A stretch of DNA of 64,000 nucleotides. Origin: Acinetobacter tandoii DSM 14970 = CIP 107469 (GTDB lineage Bacteria > Pseudomonadota > Gammaproteobacteria > Pseudomonadales > Moraxellaceae). The position numbers and the translations under genes were made by a program. The stretch is from the NCBI RefSeq assembly GCF_000400735.1, contig NZ_KE007367.1, forward strand, positions 645,882 through 709,881. The letters are read 5' to 3'. Shown here one piece after another: positions 34,969-44,862 of this stretch. Within the stretch, counting starts at the first letter, position 1; each line of letters begins with the position of its first letter. A model generated the notes under the pieces. That model saw nothing but the letters and a program-made list of their open reading frames with translations. It was not told the DNA's origin and did no database searches.

Positions 34969-36258
34969 TTAGGATGCTTTTTGATCATTTGGAATGAGCG
35001 GTTGCGCCAAAACGCTTTCTTGCTCCTCAACTCTATTGCCTTCAGTTTTTGCAATTACAGCAGTTGCAACACTGTTACCAATAATATTGGTTGCGGTACG
35101 CCCCATATCTAGGAAATGATCAACTGCAAGAATCAGTAAAATACCTGCTTCTGGTAGTTTAAACATCGCTAATGTCGCAGCAATAACCACTAATGATGCA
35201 CGAGATACACCTGCAATCCCTTTACTGGTGATCATCAAGGTTAAAAGCATTAAAATTTGCTGGGATAGGCTTAATTCAATGTTATAAGCTTGTGCAATGA
35301 ATAACACTGCAAAAGACATATAAATCATTGATCCATCTAAATTAAATGAATAACCTAATGGTAGTACAAAACTGGTAATGCGCTTAGGTACACCAAATTT
35401 TTCTAAGGCAACCATAAGCTTTGGATAAGCCGATTCACTACTTGCAGTGGCAAAACCTAAAACGGCTGGTTCACGTACTGTTTTGAGTAAACGGAAAACA
35501 TCCTTTTTAAGAAAAATGTAGCCTACAGTAATGATGATTGCCCACAGAATGAGTAAACTTGCATAAAACTCGCCAATAAAAACACTATAGTCGAGAATAA
35601 TTTTTGGACCTTTTAAGGTAATTGCGGATGCAATTGCTGCGAATACAGCGATTGGTGAAAACGTCATGACATAGTCTGTAATACGGAACATGACACGGCA
35701 TAATTCATCAATAATTTTTGCAATCACGATACCTTCATCTTGCTGATGATGGACATATGCAAGTGCTGAACCAAAGAAAATAGAGAACACCAAAATTTGT
35801 AGAATTTCATTATTCGCCATAGCTTCAGCGAAGCTTTTCGGGAAAATATGTGTAATAAAGCCTTGTAAGCTTAGATTTGTTGCTGTTACACCGACATCAA
35901 CTGGTGCAGTTGGAATTGGGAGATTCATACCCACGCCAGGTTGAAATAAATTGGCTAAGCCCATGCCTAAAAGTAGAGAGATAAGTGAAGCGCCAATGAA
36001 CCAACTCATTGCTTTAAGTGTAATTGAACCTAAAGATGATGATTTACCCATTGAGATGAGGCCAGAGACAATCGTGGCAAATACCAGTGGAGCGATAATC
36101 ATTTTAATTAATCTTAAGAATACATCTGTAAGAATCTTAAAATATGAAGCAATGTTTTCAGCCTGAGTAGTGCTCAAATTACTATGAAAAAGCCAACCAA
36201 TTAATATTCCAGAGACCATAGCAACTAGAATAAACTTTAACAGTTTCTTCTGATTCAT
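34969..36258 (-). CDS. gltP: Dicarboxylate/amino-acid:cation symporter (DAACS, GltP-like)
   Basis: 429 residues with eight membrane helices and re-entrant loops. Motifs include IKMIIAPLVFATIVSGL, FATASSESAYPKLM (substrate-binding serine-rich hairpin), PLGYSFNLDGSMIYMSFAVLFIAQ and DHFLDMGRTATNIIGNSVAT. These are the binding and ion-coupling elements of the GltP/DctA family, which imports glutamate, aspartate or C4-dicarboxylates. It is divergent from the asparaginase/glutaminase gene, whose products are aspartate and glutamate, which favours an acidic amino-acid carrier. GltP versus DctA cannot be settled from sequence alone. Confidence 0.85.
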   Translation of the reverse strand: MNQKKLLKFILVAMVSGILIGWLFHSNLSTTQAENIASYFKILTDVFLRLIKMIIAPLVFATIVSGLISMGKSSSLGSITLKAMSWFIGASLISLLLGMGLANLFQPGVGMNLPIPTAPVDVGVTATNLSLQGFITHIFPKSFAEAMANNEILQILVFSIFFGSALAYVHHQQDEGIVIAKIIDELCRVMFRITDYVMTFSPIAVFAAIASAITLKGPKIILDYSVFIGEFYASLLILWAIIITVGYIFLKKDVFRLLKTVREPAVLGFATASSESAYPKLMVALEKFGVPKRITSFVLPLGYSFNLDGSMIYMSFAVLFIAQAYNIELSLSQQILMLLTLMITSKGIAGVSRASLVVIAATLAMFKLPEAGILLILAVDHFLDMGRTATNIIGNSVATAVIAKTEGNRVEEQESVLAQPLIPNDQKAS

Positions 36259-36420
36259 ATAAAATTTCCTTTTAATACCCTAAAATCTATAGAAACATCT
36301 TATTGTTTTATAAGATGTTCTGATTTCCTTCCTACTACGTCAAATATCCATTTGACTTAGGGGTGTTTGGCTGAATCTAAACAATATCAATACAAATTAA
36401 CAATGCAAAAAAGTATTTAT

Positions 36421-36439
36421 CTATGCAAAAAATGCATAG
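36421..36439. promoter_or_regulatory. Candidate operator between gltP-like and asparaginase genes
   Basis: CTATGCA-aaaaa-TGCATAG is a perfect 7-bp inverted repeat. It is flanked by AACAAT and ATTGTT, which are also inverted relative to each other, and AAGTATTTAT occurs on both sides. It lies between divergent starts, so it may coordinate both genes. Confidence 0.35.
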
Positions 36440-36495
36440 TGATTGTTAAGTATTTATATAAAATGCCAATGACTGTTTGAATTAAAGAAACTTAA

Positions 36496-37626
<1,131 letters not shown>

Positions 37627-37658
37627 GCGTTAAATTAACGTTATTGATCTAAAACATT

Positions 37659-37700
37659 AAAGGCAGATTCAGCAAAAAATAGTTGAATCTGCCTTTTAGT
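37659..37700 (+). terminator. Terminator after the asparaginase gene
   Basis: Perfect 13-bp stem AAAGGCAGATTCA / TGAATCTGCCTTT with a 12-base loop, followed by TAGTTTT, 32 bases after the stop. Confidence 0.8.
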
Positions 37701-37914
37701 TTTCATACTTTCAATCAATATATTTTTTTCTAAAAAACTTTTTTGTGATGTTTTTTTGTTATTTCCTCGATATTTTTGGTAGCTATAAACAACATTACTT
37801 CTTAAGTTTGTAACATTTTGCCAATCGCCACTTAGCAAAAATAACTTAAATCTTACTCCCCATTCTTTATGAAGACTGAAAATATCATTCTAACTTAGAA
37901 TCTAATCTTAAATA

Positions 37915-38373
37915 TTACTGACAATCTGAAGAATTCACCCTATTCACAGCATTAATTCGTCCATTGTATGTAACTGTTGCAATACAACTATAATTACTGG
38001 CATTCCACCAATAATTGGTCTTCGAGCTATAATCTGCTGATCGACTAGTGAGTAAGTAATTGTACCGATGAAAGACAGATTTTGCCGCATTTGCTTTTGT
38101 TTCTTCTAGGTTTTTGATTTCGAGAGGCATTTGTATACTTTCATTTTTTTTATTACTGGCACGTTCATATTGAGCTAAAGCGGAAAATGATGCGATGGAT
38201 AAAGCAGCATTAGAGAATGTTGATGTATCTGCTAATAGATTCAATTCATTTTCTCCAGAGCTAGCCGTAGTGCTTGCCAAGTCAGAATGTTCAGACAAGG
38301 TTTCCGCTTGAGCTATAGAAAAAAATGGGCCAATGAAACATAAAATATAAATTGTTTTCTGGATATTGTTCAT
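37915..38373 (-). CDS. Secreted hypothetical protein
   Basis: 152 residues. A signal peptide (MNNIQKTIYILCFIGPFFSIAQA, cut after AQA) precedes a Ser/Thr/Ala-rich stretch (about 25-70), a Lys/Glu segment and a C-terminal part with NYWWNASNYSCIATVTYNG and a last-but-one Cys. The two Cys of the mature C-terminus may form a disulfide in the periplasm. No family recognised. It stands alone between terminators; the region around it is A+T rich. Confidence 0.65.
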   Translation of the reverse strand: MNNIQKTIYILCFIGPFFSIAQAETLSEHSDLASTTASSGENELNLLADTSTFSNAALSIASFSALAQYERASNKKNESIQMPLEIKNLEETKANAAKSVFHRYNYLLTSRSADYSSKTNYWWNASNYSCIATVTYNGRINAVNRVNSSDCQ

Positions 38374-38556
38374 TTTATGACTCCCCGTATCCGTGAGAAG
38401 ATTATTGTTATAGAAATACTCTAAGCCTTTTTTTTCAAAAAAAAAAGAGCTGGAATGGTTTTAAATAAAACAAATCTTATTGAATTTTATCCTTATTTTT
38501 GGACGACTTTATTCTAATCAGTACTTTATCAAAAACCAGAATTTGTCCATTTTAAA

Positions 38557-38587
38557 AAACAGCTAGAAGCATAGGTTCTAGCTGTTT
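38557..38587 (-). terminator. Terminator after cycA
   Basis: Perfect 12-bp stem AAACAGCTAGAA / TTCTAGCTGTTT with a 7-base loop. On the minus strand it runs into TTTTAAAA, 25 bases past the cycA stop. Confidence 0.8.
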
Positions 38588-38612
38588 AAGCTTATCGTTT
38601 TAAAGAAATGTT

Positions 38613-40076
38613 TTAAACGTAATCGACTTTACTTTGATCTAATAGATTCAGCTTTAATATTTTTTTCTTTTTATAACGATAACCGATAAAGAGACCTACA
38701 AACCAAATTGGAGAAAGTACAAGTGCAATTAAAGTATCATGGTCAAATGCTAAAATGACAATCGTGAATACCAAGAACAGCATAGTAAACCATGCCATGA
38801 ATAGACCACCTGGCATTTTATAGTTTGATTTAAGATGTAATTCAGGATCTTTTTTACGATATGCAATATAAGAAAGTACAATCAACATAAATGTAAAAAT
38901 ACATAAAATTGAAGTCAATGCAGAAATAATCGTAAATGCAGTCATGACATTTGGCACAATAAATAGAATTGATGTTCCAAGCGTTACGCACAGCATAGAG
39001 AAAACTAAGCCACGAATCGGAACTTTACGTTTCGACAATTTGCTAAAGCTTTTAGGTGCATCATTTTCTAAAGATAAACCGTATAACATGCGGCTGGTCG
39101 CAAAAATACCACTGTTTGCAGAAGAAAGAGCCGATGTTGCAACAACAAAGTTAATTAGGCCCGCGGCAATAGGTAAACCGACATGGGTAAACATTTCAAC
39201 GTATGGGCTTTTTTCTGGTGAAACTTGTGCCCAAGATGTCACGGCAATAATACAAACCAATGAACCTACATAAAACAGTAAAATTCTTAATGGAATAGAG
39301 TTAATTGCTTTAGGTAGAGATTTGTGAGGGTCTTTGGTTTCAGCAGCAGTAGTTCCGACCAATTCAATACCAACAAAGGCAAAAATGGCAATTTGGAAGC
39401 CTGCCAAGAAACCAGTTAAGCCATACGGAAACATCGAGCCACTTTCTAGTAAATGTGAGAAAGATGCTGTGACACCATTTGGTGAAACATAGTGCGTACT
39501 AATTAAATAAAGCCCCGCGACAATAAATAAAATAATCGCAACAATTTTAATCAGAGAGAACCAGAACTCTAATTCACCAAACATTCTTACCGCAACAAAA
39601 TTTAATATGGTCAAAATGGCAAGTGAAGCAAAAGCGGGTATCCATACGGGCATATCTGGATACCAAAATTGCATATATCCACCTATGACAATGACATCTG
39701 CAATTGCGGTAATAATCCAGTTACACCAATATGACCAGCCCAGAAAAAAACCTGCCCATGGGCCTAAATACGCGGTCGCAAAATCGGCAAAGGTTTTAAA
39801 ATTTGTATTGGCCAGCAATAGTTCTCCCATTGCACGCATAACAAAGAAAAAGAAAAAGCCGATAATTAAATAAGTCAGAATAATTGAAGTTCCTGAAACA
39901 CTCAGTGTTTTACCAGAACCCATAAATAATCCTGTGCCGATTGCACCACCAATCGCAATCATCTGGATATGACGATTTGTCAATGAGCGTTGCAATTTTT
40001 CTTCATCTTGTTCAGTCATGTGTTGACTGCCAAGAAGGTCTCCTTCTAGAAATTGCTTTCCCTTGTTCTTACTCAT
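38613..40076 (-). CDS. cycA: APC-family amino-acid permease, CycA-like (D-Ala/D-Ser/Gly)
   Basis: 487 residues with twelve membrane helices. The N-terminus SLTNRHIQMIAIGGAIGTGLF, AFVGIELVGTTAAETKDPHK, SSANSGIFATSRMLYGLS and the YKMPGG segment match the amino-acid transporter group, and closely match CycA of E. coli as I recall it, including FFVMRAMGELLL. It imports glycine, alanine and D-amino acids by proton symport. It is monocistronic, with its own terminator and a long upstream region that separates it from the ast genes. Confidence 0.82.
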   Translation of the reverse strand: MSKNKGKQFLEGDLLGSQHMTEQDEEKLQRSLTNRHIQMIAIGGAIGTGLFMGSGKTLSVSGTSIILTYLIIGFFFFFVMRAMGELLLANTNFKTFADFATAYLGPWAGFFLGWSYWCNWIITAIADVIVIGGYMQFWYPDMPVWIPAFASLAILTILNFVAVRMFGELEFWFSLIKIVAIILFIVAGLYLISTHYVSPNGVTASFSHLLESGSMFPYGLTGFLAGFQIAIFAFVGIELVGTTAAETKDPHKSLPKAINSIPLRILLFYVGSLVCIIAVTSWAQVSPEKSPYVEMFTHVGLPIAAGLINFVVATSALSSANSGIFATSRMLYGLSLENDAPKSFSKLSKRKVPIRGLVFSMLCVTLGTSILFIVPNVMTAFTIISALTSILCIFTFMLIVLSYIAYRKKDPELHLKSNYKMPGGLFMAWFTMLFLVFTIVILAFDHDTLIALVLSPIWFVGLFIGYRYKKKKILKLNLLDQSKVDYV

Positions 40077-40525
40077 GTAATATTTACTCCAATTTATAAC
40101 AACCGTTACAAATCCTTTAATAACGACTTAGCCCACATAATGAATAAACTTATTTATTTAAATCCACTATTCAATTAATCAAAATAATTAGGAATAAAAT
40201 CCATTTATTCTGATTTCTTAAGTCTTGCTTTGCAGCTTCTAATTAAATGGATGACTTAAATAAAGCTTATTTAAAAATCAATAATCACCCCAAAAACTGA
40301 AAATAAATATTTAACCAATAATCAGGTTGAATTTGGTTCAGTACTATATTTAACCCAATAAAATTTCTGCTGGATCATACAGCACGCTTTAGACTTTTTT
40401 GTTTAATTGCTCTTTGTTTTTGTTTAATTTAAAACCATTTGTTTGCTTTAAAATGTACGTTTAGTTAAAAAATATACGAGTAAATGGTTACAATTATCCA
40501 TTAGTCTAGTGTGCATTATTTTAAA
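40077..40525. other. Intergenic region upstream of cycA
   Basis: About 450 A+T-rich bases holding the cycA promoter. No gene and no clear operator seen. It is bounded on the far side by two terminators of the ast transcript. Confidence 0.4.
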
Positions 40526-40557
40526 AATTGATGGTTTAAAATAAAAAACCATCAATT
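40526..40557 (-). terminator. Second terminator after astA
   Basis: Perfect 12-bp stem AATTGATGGTTT / AAACCATCAATT with an 8-base loop, followed on the minus strand by TTTAAAA. It is in tandem with the hairpin at 40588-40613. Confidence 0.65.
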
Positions 40558-40587
40558 CAATTGTGAATTTTCTGAGTATTTAAAAAA

Positions 40588-40613
40588 CCTGATATTGATA
40601 AAAAAATATCAGG
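40588..40613 (-). terminator. First terminator after astA / astD remnant
   Basis: Perfect 9-bp stem CCTGATATT / AATATCAGG with an 8-base loop. On the minus strand it is followed by TTTTTTA. Probably the original terminator of the ast operon, now close to astA after a deletion. Confidence 0.7.
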
Positions 40614-40699
40614 TGAAAGCTTATCAGCTAAAATAACTTAGTCACTTTCTAATGAAGCTATAGGCCACGCACAATAATCAATAGAAAGCACTATTGCAG

Positions 40700-40776
40700 A
40701 CTGGATCTATCTTAATTCATTCTGCACTAAGCTCATTCAGCCACTGCCCTTGTATAAATTATTTGCCCTGAATCAT
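40700..40776 (-). pseudogene. astD: astD N-terminal remnant (succinylglutamate semialdehyde dehydrogenase)
   Basis: Directly after astA, with the classical ATGA overlap (ATG 40776-40774, astA stop 40775-40773), the minus strand reads MIQGK, stop, FIQGQWLNELSAE, stop, IKIDPV. FIQGQWL followed by a INPxT-like stretch is how AstD begins. At least two stops interrupt it, and after about 25 codons the similarity ends. The rest of astD and all of astB and astE are absent before the two terminators. I infer a deletion with decay of the leftover. Confidence 0.6.
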
Positions 40777-41810
40777 GCTTTATGTTCCTTCGGATTTAAG
40801 GACAACACACGAACCACATCACCCTGAGTTACTTTGAGTTGCTCAGCCTGCGTTTGCGTTAGCTGTATAGTTTTATGTTCAGGATCATGCTGAACCAAAA
40901 TGCCACGGTAGTCTTGGTAATGATCATTTGAAATTAAGTAGGGTTCAGCTTCATCCAAAGTTGCTGTGTCAACAATTTCAACAGGAAGAACAGTACTTTC
41001 TTTAATTGAACGTAAGTTCTCTACATCGGCTTCTAAAGTCGCACCACCATCGAAAATATCTACATAACCTTGGAAACGTAAACCTTCACCCAACAGTAAT
41101 TTGTATGCAGGTAAAGTATTTGGATGGACTTTACCAATCACTTCTTGGGCTGCCGCAGGTAACATATCGACATATAATGGATAACGTGGCATCAATTCTG
41201 CAATAAAAGACTTCTGCCCTGTACCGCTAAGATAATCTGCCTTTCTAAATTCCATATCGAAAAACTTATGTCCGACTGCATCCCAGAACGGAGAATTCCC
41301 GACTTCATCCGAATAGCCGCGCATTTCAGCAACAATGCGTTTTTCAAAAATATTTCTGAATGCTGCGATAAACAGAAAGCGGATTTTTGAAAGAAATTTT
41401 CCATTCATTTCTTTACGATAATCCGGATCGAGGAACAACGTACATAATTCACTACACGTAGTATGATCATTGCTTAAAAACAAGGTTTGGTGCGCCTTAT
41501 ACACATTGAGTGTTTTTGAAGAATGTACTTGAGTGCCCACATGAAAGTTGTACCAAGGTTCACTTAAGCCCAAAGCAACTTCAATCCCACAGAGTCCAAC
41601 CACTTTGTTAATGCTGGTATCTTCTAAAACAAAGAAATAGCCCTGGTCTGCTTTGCTCAGTTTACCGCGCACGGTATCACAAGCGCGTTTCAGTTTTGCC
41701 GCCAAAATTTCCAAGTTAGGCTGTAATGAAGTAAGCCCATAACCTGCTTTTTCAGCAAGTTGATAAATGTCATTGATATCATCTTCTCGGATATAACGAA
41801 TAATCATCAT
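40773..41810 (-). CDS. astA: Arginine N-succinyltransferase
   Basis: 345 residues, normal length for AstA. The family N-terminus MIIRYIREDDINDIYQLAEKAG, GLTSLQPN, YFFVLEDTSINKVVGLCGIE, the CSELCTLFLDPDYRK segment and EMRGYSDEVGNSPFWDAVGHKFF are conserved. It transfers succinyl from succinyl-CoA to arginine, the first committed step of the AST pathway. It starts immediately after the astC stop. No intact later genes follow, so the enzyme's product has no local route onward. Confidence 0.9.
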   Translation of the reverse strand: MMIIRYIREDDINDIYQLAEKAGYGLTSLQPNLEILAAKLKRACDTVRGKLSKADQGYFFVLEDTSINKVVGLCGIEVALGLSEPWYNFHVGTQVHSSKTLNVYKAHQTLFLSNDHTTCSELCTLFLDPDYRKEMNGKFLSKIRFLFIAAFRNIFEKRIVAEMRGYSDEVGNSPFWDAVGHKFFDMEFRKADYLSGTGQKSFIAELMPRYPLYVDMLPAAAQEVIGKVHPNTLPAYKLLLGEGLRFQGYVDIFDGGATLEADVENLRSIKESTVLPVEIVDTATLDEAEPYLISNDHYQDYRGILVQHDPEHKTIQLTQTQAEQLKVTQGDVVRVLSLNPKEHKA

Positions 41811-43040
41811 TTATGCACACTCCTTCAATTCGTGCGAAAATTTTTCAAGAGCTTGCTCAAAACGGCTTAACCCTTCATCGATATCTTCAAATGGAATAAT
41901 CAGTGAAGGTGTAAAACGAACAACATTTGGACCTGCAACCAACGCCAGTAAGCCTTGCTCACCTGCCAAATTGACGATATTTTTGGCTTGACCAGCGTGT
42001 TCTGCTTTCAGGACACATCCGATGAGTAAACCTTGACCACGAATTTGCTCAAAAACATTGAATTTCGCATTTATCTTATTTAGACCAGTGACAAAATAAT
42101 CAAATCGTTGCTGGACACCCTCTAAAACTTCTGGTGTATTGATAAATTCGAATACTGCATTTGCCACTGCGCAAGCCAAGGGGTTGCCGCCATAAGTTGT
42201 GCCATGATCACCCACTGCATACATATTGGCGTATTGATTTGTGATAATCATCGCGCCGATTGGGAAGCCACCACCTAAAGCTTTGGCAGTGGTTAGAATG
42301 TCAGGAGTAACACCTGTATTCATATAAGCATAGAGTGAGCCAGTACGCCCAACACCTGTTTGAACTTCATCAAAAATAAGCACTGCACCATGTTCATCAC
42401 AGAGTTGGCGCAAGCCTTTTAAAAACTCAAGATCAGCAGGAAGTACGCCGCCTTCACCTTGAATAGGCTCAACAATAACGGCACAAGTATTTTCATTGAT
42501 CACGGCTTTTGCCTGCTCTAAATCATTAAATGCAGTATGTTGAATACCTTCTGGTAGCGGTGCGAAATCTTGAGAATACTTTGGCTGACCACCAGCAGTC
42601 ACAGTGAATAAAGTACGGCCGTGAAATGCATTCTTAAACGCAACAATTTGATTTTTATTTGCGTGACCACTGAGCAAACCAACTTTGCGTGCAAGTTTTA
42701 AAGCAGCTTCATTTGCTTCTGCGCCTGAATTACAGAAAAAAACTTTGTCTGCAAACGTGTTCTCAACGAGCTGCTTTGCTAAACGAAGAACAGGCTCATT
42801 GGTATAACCATTGCCAATGTGCCAAAGTTGAGTCGCCTGTTCCGTTAAGGCCTGAACTGCAACTGGATGTGCATGACCTAATGCATTTACTGCAATACCA
42901 CCTGCAAAATCAATATATTGCTTGTCATTTTGATCCCAAACATGAGAGCCTTGACCACGAACTAAGATAAAATTTGCTGGGGCAAAAACTGGAACCATCC
43001 AATCATTAAAGTTTTGACGAGTTACTGCTAAGTTATTCAT
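41811..43040 (-). CDS. astC: Succinylornithine/acetylornithine aminotransferase
   Basis: 409 residues, class III PLP aminotransferase. The motifs are [41 protein letters not shown], the Asp of [14 protein letters not shown], and the PLP Lys in [14 protein letters not shown]. It fits the AstC/ArgD group; position next to astA supports AstC, the third catabolic step. The start has TGGAGAG upstream. The promoter region toward the divergent Lrp/AsnC gene contains a permease-like fragment. Confidence 0.88.
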   Translation of the reverse strand: MNNLAVTRQNFNDWMVPVFAPANFILVRGQGSHVWDQNDKQYIDFAGGIAVNALGHAHPVAVQALTEQATQLWHIGNGYTNEPVLRLAKQLVENTFADKVFFCNSGAEANEAALKLARKVGLLSGHANKNQIVAFKNAFHGRTLFTVTAGGQPKYSQDFAPLPEGIQHTAFNDLEQAKAVINENTCAVIVEPIQGEGGVLPADLEFLKGLRQLCDEHGAVLIFDEVQTGVGRTGSLYAYMNTGVTPDILTTAKALGGGFPIGAMIITNQYANMYAVGDHGTTYGGNPLACAVANAVFEFINTPEVLEGVQQRFDYFVTGLNKINAKFNVFEQIRGQGLLIGCVLKAEHAGQAKNIVNLAGEQGLLALVAGPNVVRFTPSLIIPFEDIDEGLSRFEQALEKFSHELKECA

Positions 43041-43108
43041 TTTGCTATTCTCTCCAATAGGTTTTAAATTCGCTTTATCTTAAGTGGCTTAGAAATGGGT
43101 CTGGATAT

Positions 43109-43264
43109 TCATTCATGTGGCTGTGTGATGTGCCCTAATTCCGTGTAGCAATAGCCGTTATGGGAAAAAGAAAATGATGAAGACGGCTTGAGACCGTGTG
43201 AAATTTTGGATTGAGGAGAAGAACCTACAATCGTGTTGCCAGTATGATTTTCTGTGTTAGTCAT
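43109..43264 (-). pseudogene. Probable amino-acid permease N-terminal fragment
   Basis: A 51-codon minus-strand frame with a strong AAGGAAAAAA site. It reads MTNTENHTGNTIVGSSPQSK then ISHGLKP, which resembles the polar N-terminus of GabP/AroP-type permeases just before the conserved RHVTM-like first helix. After LKP it turns to Ser/Phe-rich unrelated sequence and stops. I read it as the leftover start of a deleted permease gene upstream of astC. A small independent gene is the alternative. Confidence 0.35.
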
Positions 43265-43475
43265 CTTTTTTCCTTAACGACCTAAGCTTCCATCTGCGCT
43301 TAAAACCCCTTAGCGAGACTTTAGATCTCTAACTGAATTTAAGTTTGGAATAAAACCGAAACATCAGCAGGCTTAGCGCATTTTTCTATTATTAAGGATC
43401 AAAATGACTTAAAAAATTTGTACTTTTTTCTAAAATGAATTATTTTTTTCCAAATTGACAATTGCAGGAAGCAAA

Positions 43476-43898
43476 ATGAGCGAAATCGACCAAGTAATTC
43501 TCGGTTTACTAAAAGAAAATGCTCGAATATCTGTTACCGATTTGGCAGAAAAAACAGGAGTATCTCGCCCAACCATCAAGAGCCGAATTGACTATATGGA
43601 GTCCTCTGGCATCATTACTGGATATACTGTGCGATACCGTCCAGATGTAGATAAAAATATTATTCGTGCTTGGATGAGTATTATGGTGGAAGGTACTAAA
43701 GCCAGATCGGTCATTAGTGAATTACGTTTAGATTCAGCCGTTGAGCGCTTGCATAAAACCAATGGGAAATGGGATATTTTGGTTGAAATTCAAGCAGATT
43801 CGCTAGAGAGCTTTGATAAAGTCTTAGAAAGAATTCGATGCATTTCTGGTATTTATAATAGCGAAACGAGTATCTTGCTCTCGACTTTTAAAACCTAA
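43476..43898 (+). CDS. Lrp/AsnC-family transcriptional regulator
   Basis: 140 residues from the ATG at 43476 (AGGAAG just before); an in-frame TTG at 43455 is unlikely. The N-terminal helix-turn-helix (about 1-55: ISVTDLAEKTGVSRPTIKSRI) and the RAM ligand domain (about 65-138) are complete. It is divergent from astC, so it may control arginine or amino-acid genes, as Lrp-type regulators often do for neighbours. The ligand is probably an amino acid. Confidence 0.85.
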   Translation: MSEIDQVILGLLKENARISVTDLAEKTGVSRPTIKSRIDYMESSGIITGYTVRYRPDVDKNIIRAWMSIMVEGTKARSVISELRLDSAVERLHKTNGKWDILVEIQADSLESFDKVLERIRCISGIYNSETSILLSTFKT

Positions 43899-44188
43899 TC
43901 TTAATAAAACTTAATTTGGATATTCTAGTGATCACAATACTGCACAAATCTAAATATAGATAAAATTTAGGTTTTATTTGTTTTTTATAAGCTAAAATTT
44001 TTCTACTTTGATCAGTTTTTTATTAAGTATTTTAAACAATGAAATAGTGCCCTTAATTTAAGCTTTCTTAGCATTAAAACAACCTGTTGGGGTGAATGAA
44101 GAAGATGGTATTTAAAATACTTTAGAAAATAAAAAGTAATGTTAGGATGTAAGTGGGATAATCTTATGAGTTACAAGGAAATATAAGT

Positions 44189-44590
44189 ATGACAGTATCG
44201 CAATTAGAGTTTTATCAAGCCAAGTTAAATTATGAAATGGACTCATGGGATTTGTTTGAAGCATTAAGTCAGGGACAAAAGATTATTGTGGTTGATGGGC
44301 GCAGTGCTCTAGCCTATCAACATGAGCACATTCCAAATGCAATTAATATTCCGCATCGAAGTATTACGCAGGAGACATTGGCTCATTTGGATCAAACTGT
44401 GTTGTATATCACTTATTGTGATGGTATAGGCTGTAATGCTTCGACCAAAACAGCGCTCAAAATGTCGACTCTAGGCTTTCAGGTTAAAGAATTAATTGGC
44501 GGCCTAGATTGGTGGAAACGAGATGGCTACCAAACAATGGGTGATAATGCACATGCTGGAACGAGTATCGATTGTGGTTGTGCAGGTTAA
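44189..44590 (+). CDS. Rhodanese-domain protein
   Basis: 133 residues, single rhodanese domain: IIVVDGRSALAYQHEHIPNAINIPH (CH2A-type motif), active-site loop YCDGIGCNAST with Cys77 and a second Cys82, then GGLDWWKRDGY. It moves sulfane sulfur in the cytosol. The C-terminus carries an extra IDCGCAG with two Cys. Preceded by AAGGAAATATA. It may be cotranscribed with nothing; the next gene is 270 bases away. Confidence 0.85.
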   Translation: MTVSQLEFYQAKLNYEMDSWDLFEALSQGQKIIVVDGRSALAYQHEHIPNAINIPHRSITQETLAHLDQTVLYITYCDGIGCNASTKTALKMSTLGFQVKELIGGLDWWKRDGYQTMGDNAHAGTSIDCGCAG

Positions 44591-44862
44591 ATTATTCAGA
44601 AGAAACTGTGCTGCACTACAGTGCAGCTTCTTTCAATTTCTAGTATTTTTGACTTAATCTTATATATTTTAAATACTTAAATTTTGCTGTGTGAGTCTTT
44701 AGATTGGTTGATTGCATTGATATACTTTATGAAGAAAACTGAATTTCAGAATAATAAAATAGCGATAAAATGAATAAGGCATTGAAATTTTTATTTGCAC
44801 AAGAACAAATAGCATTACTCTAAAAAAACTTTATTTATGCGCTCAAGCTAAGGATAGCGAGT

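Noticed and set aside
37641-37838. 65-codon minus-strand frame downstream of the asparaginase gene
   Set aside because: It covers the asparaginase terminator and has no start signal or family resemblance.
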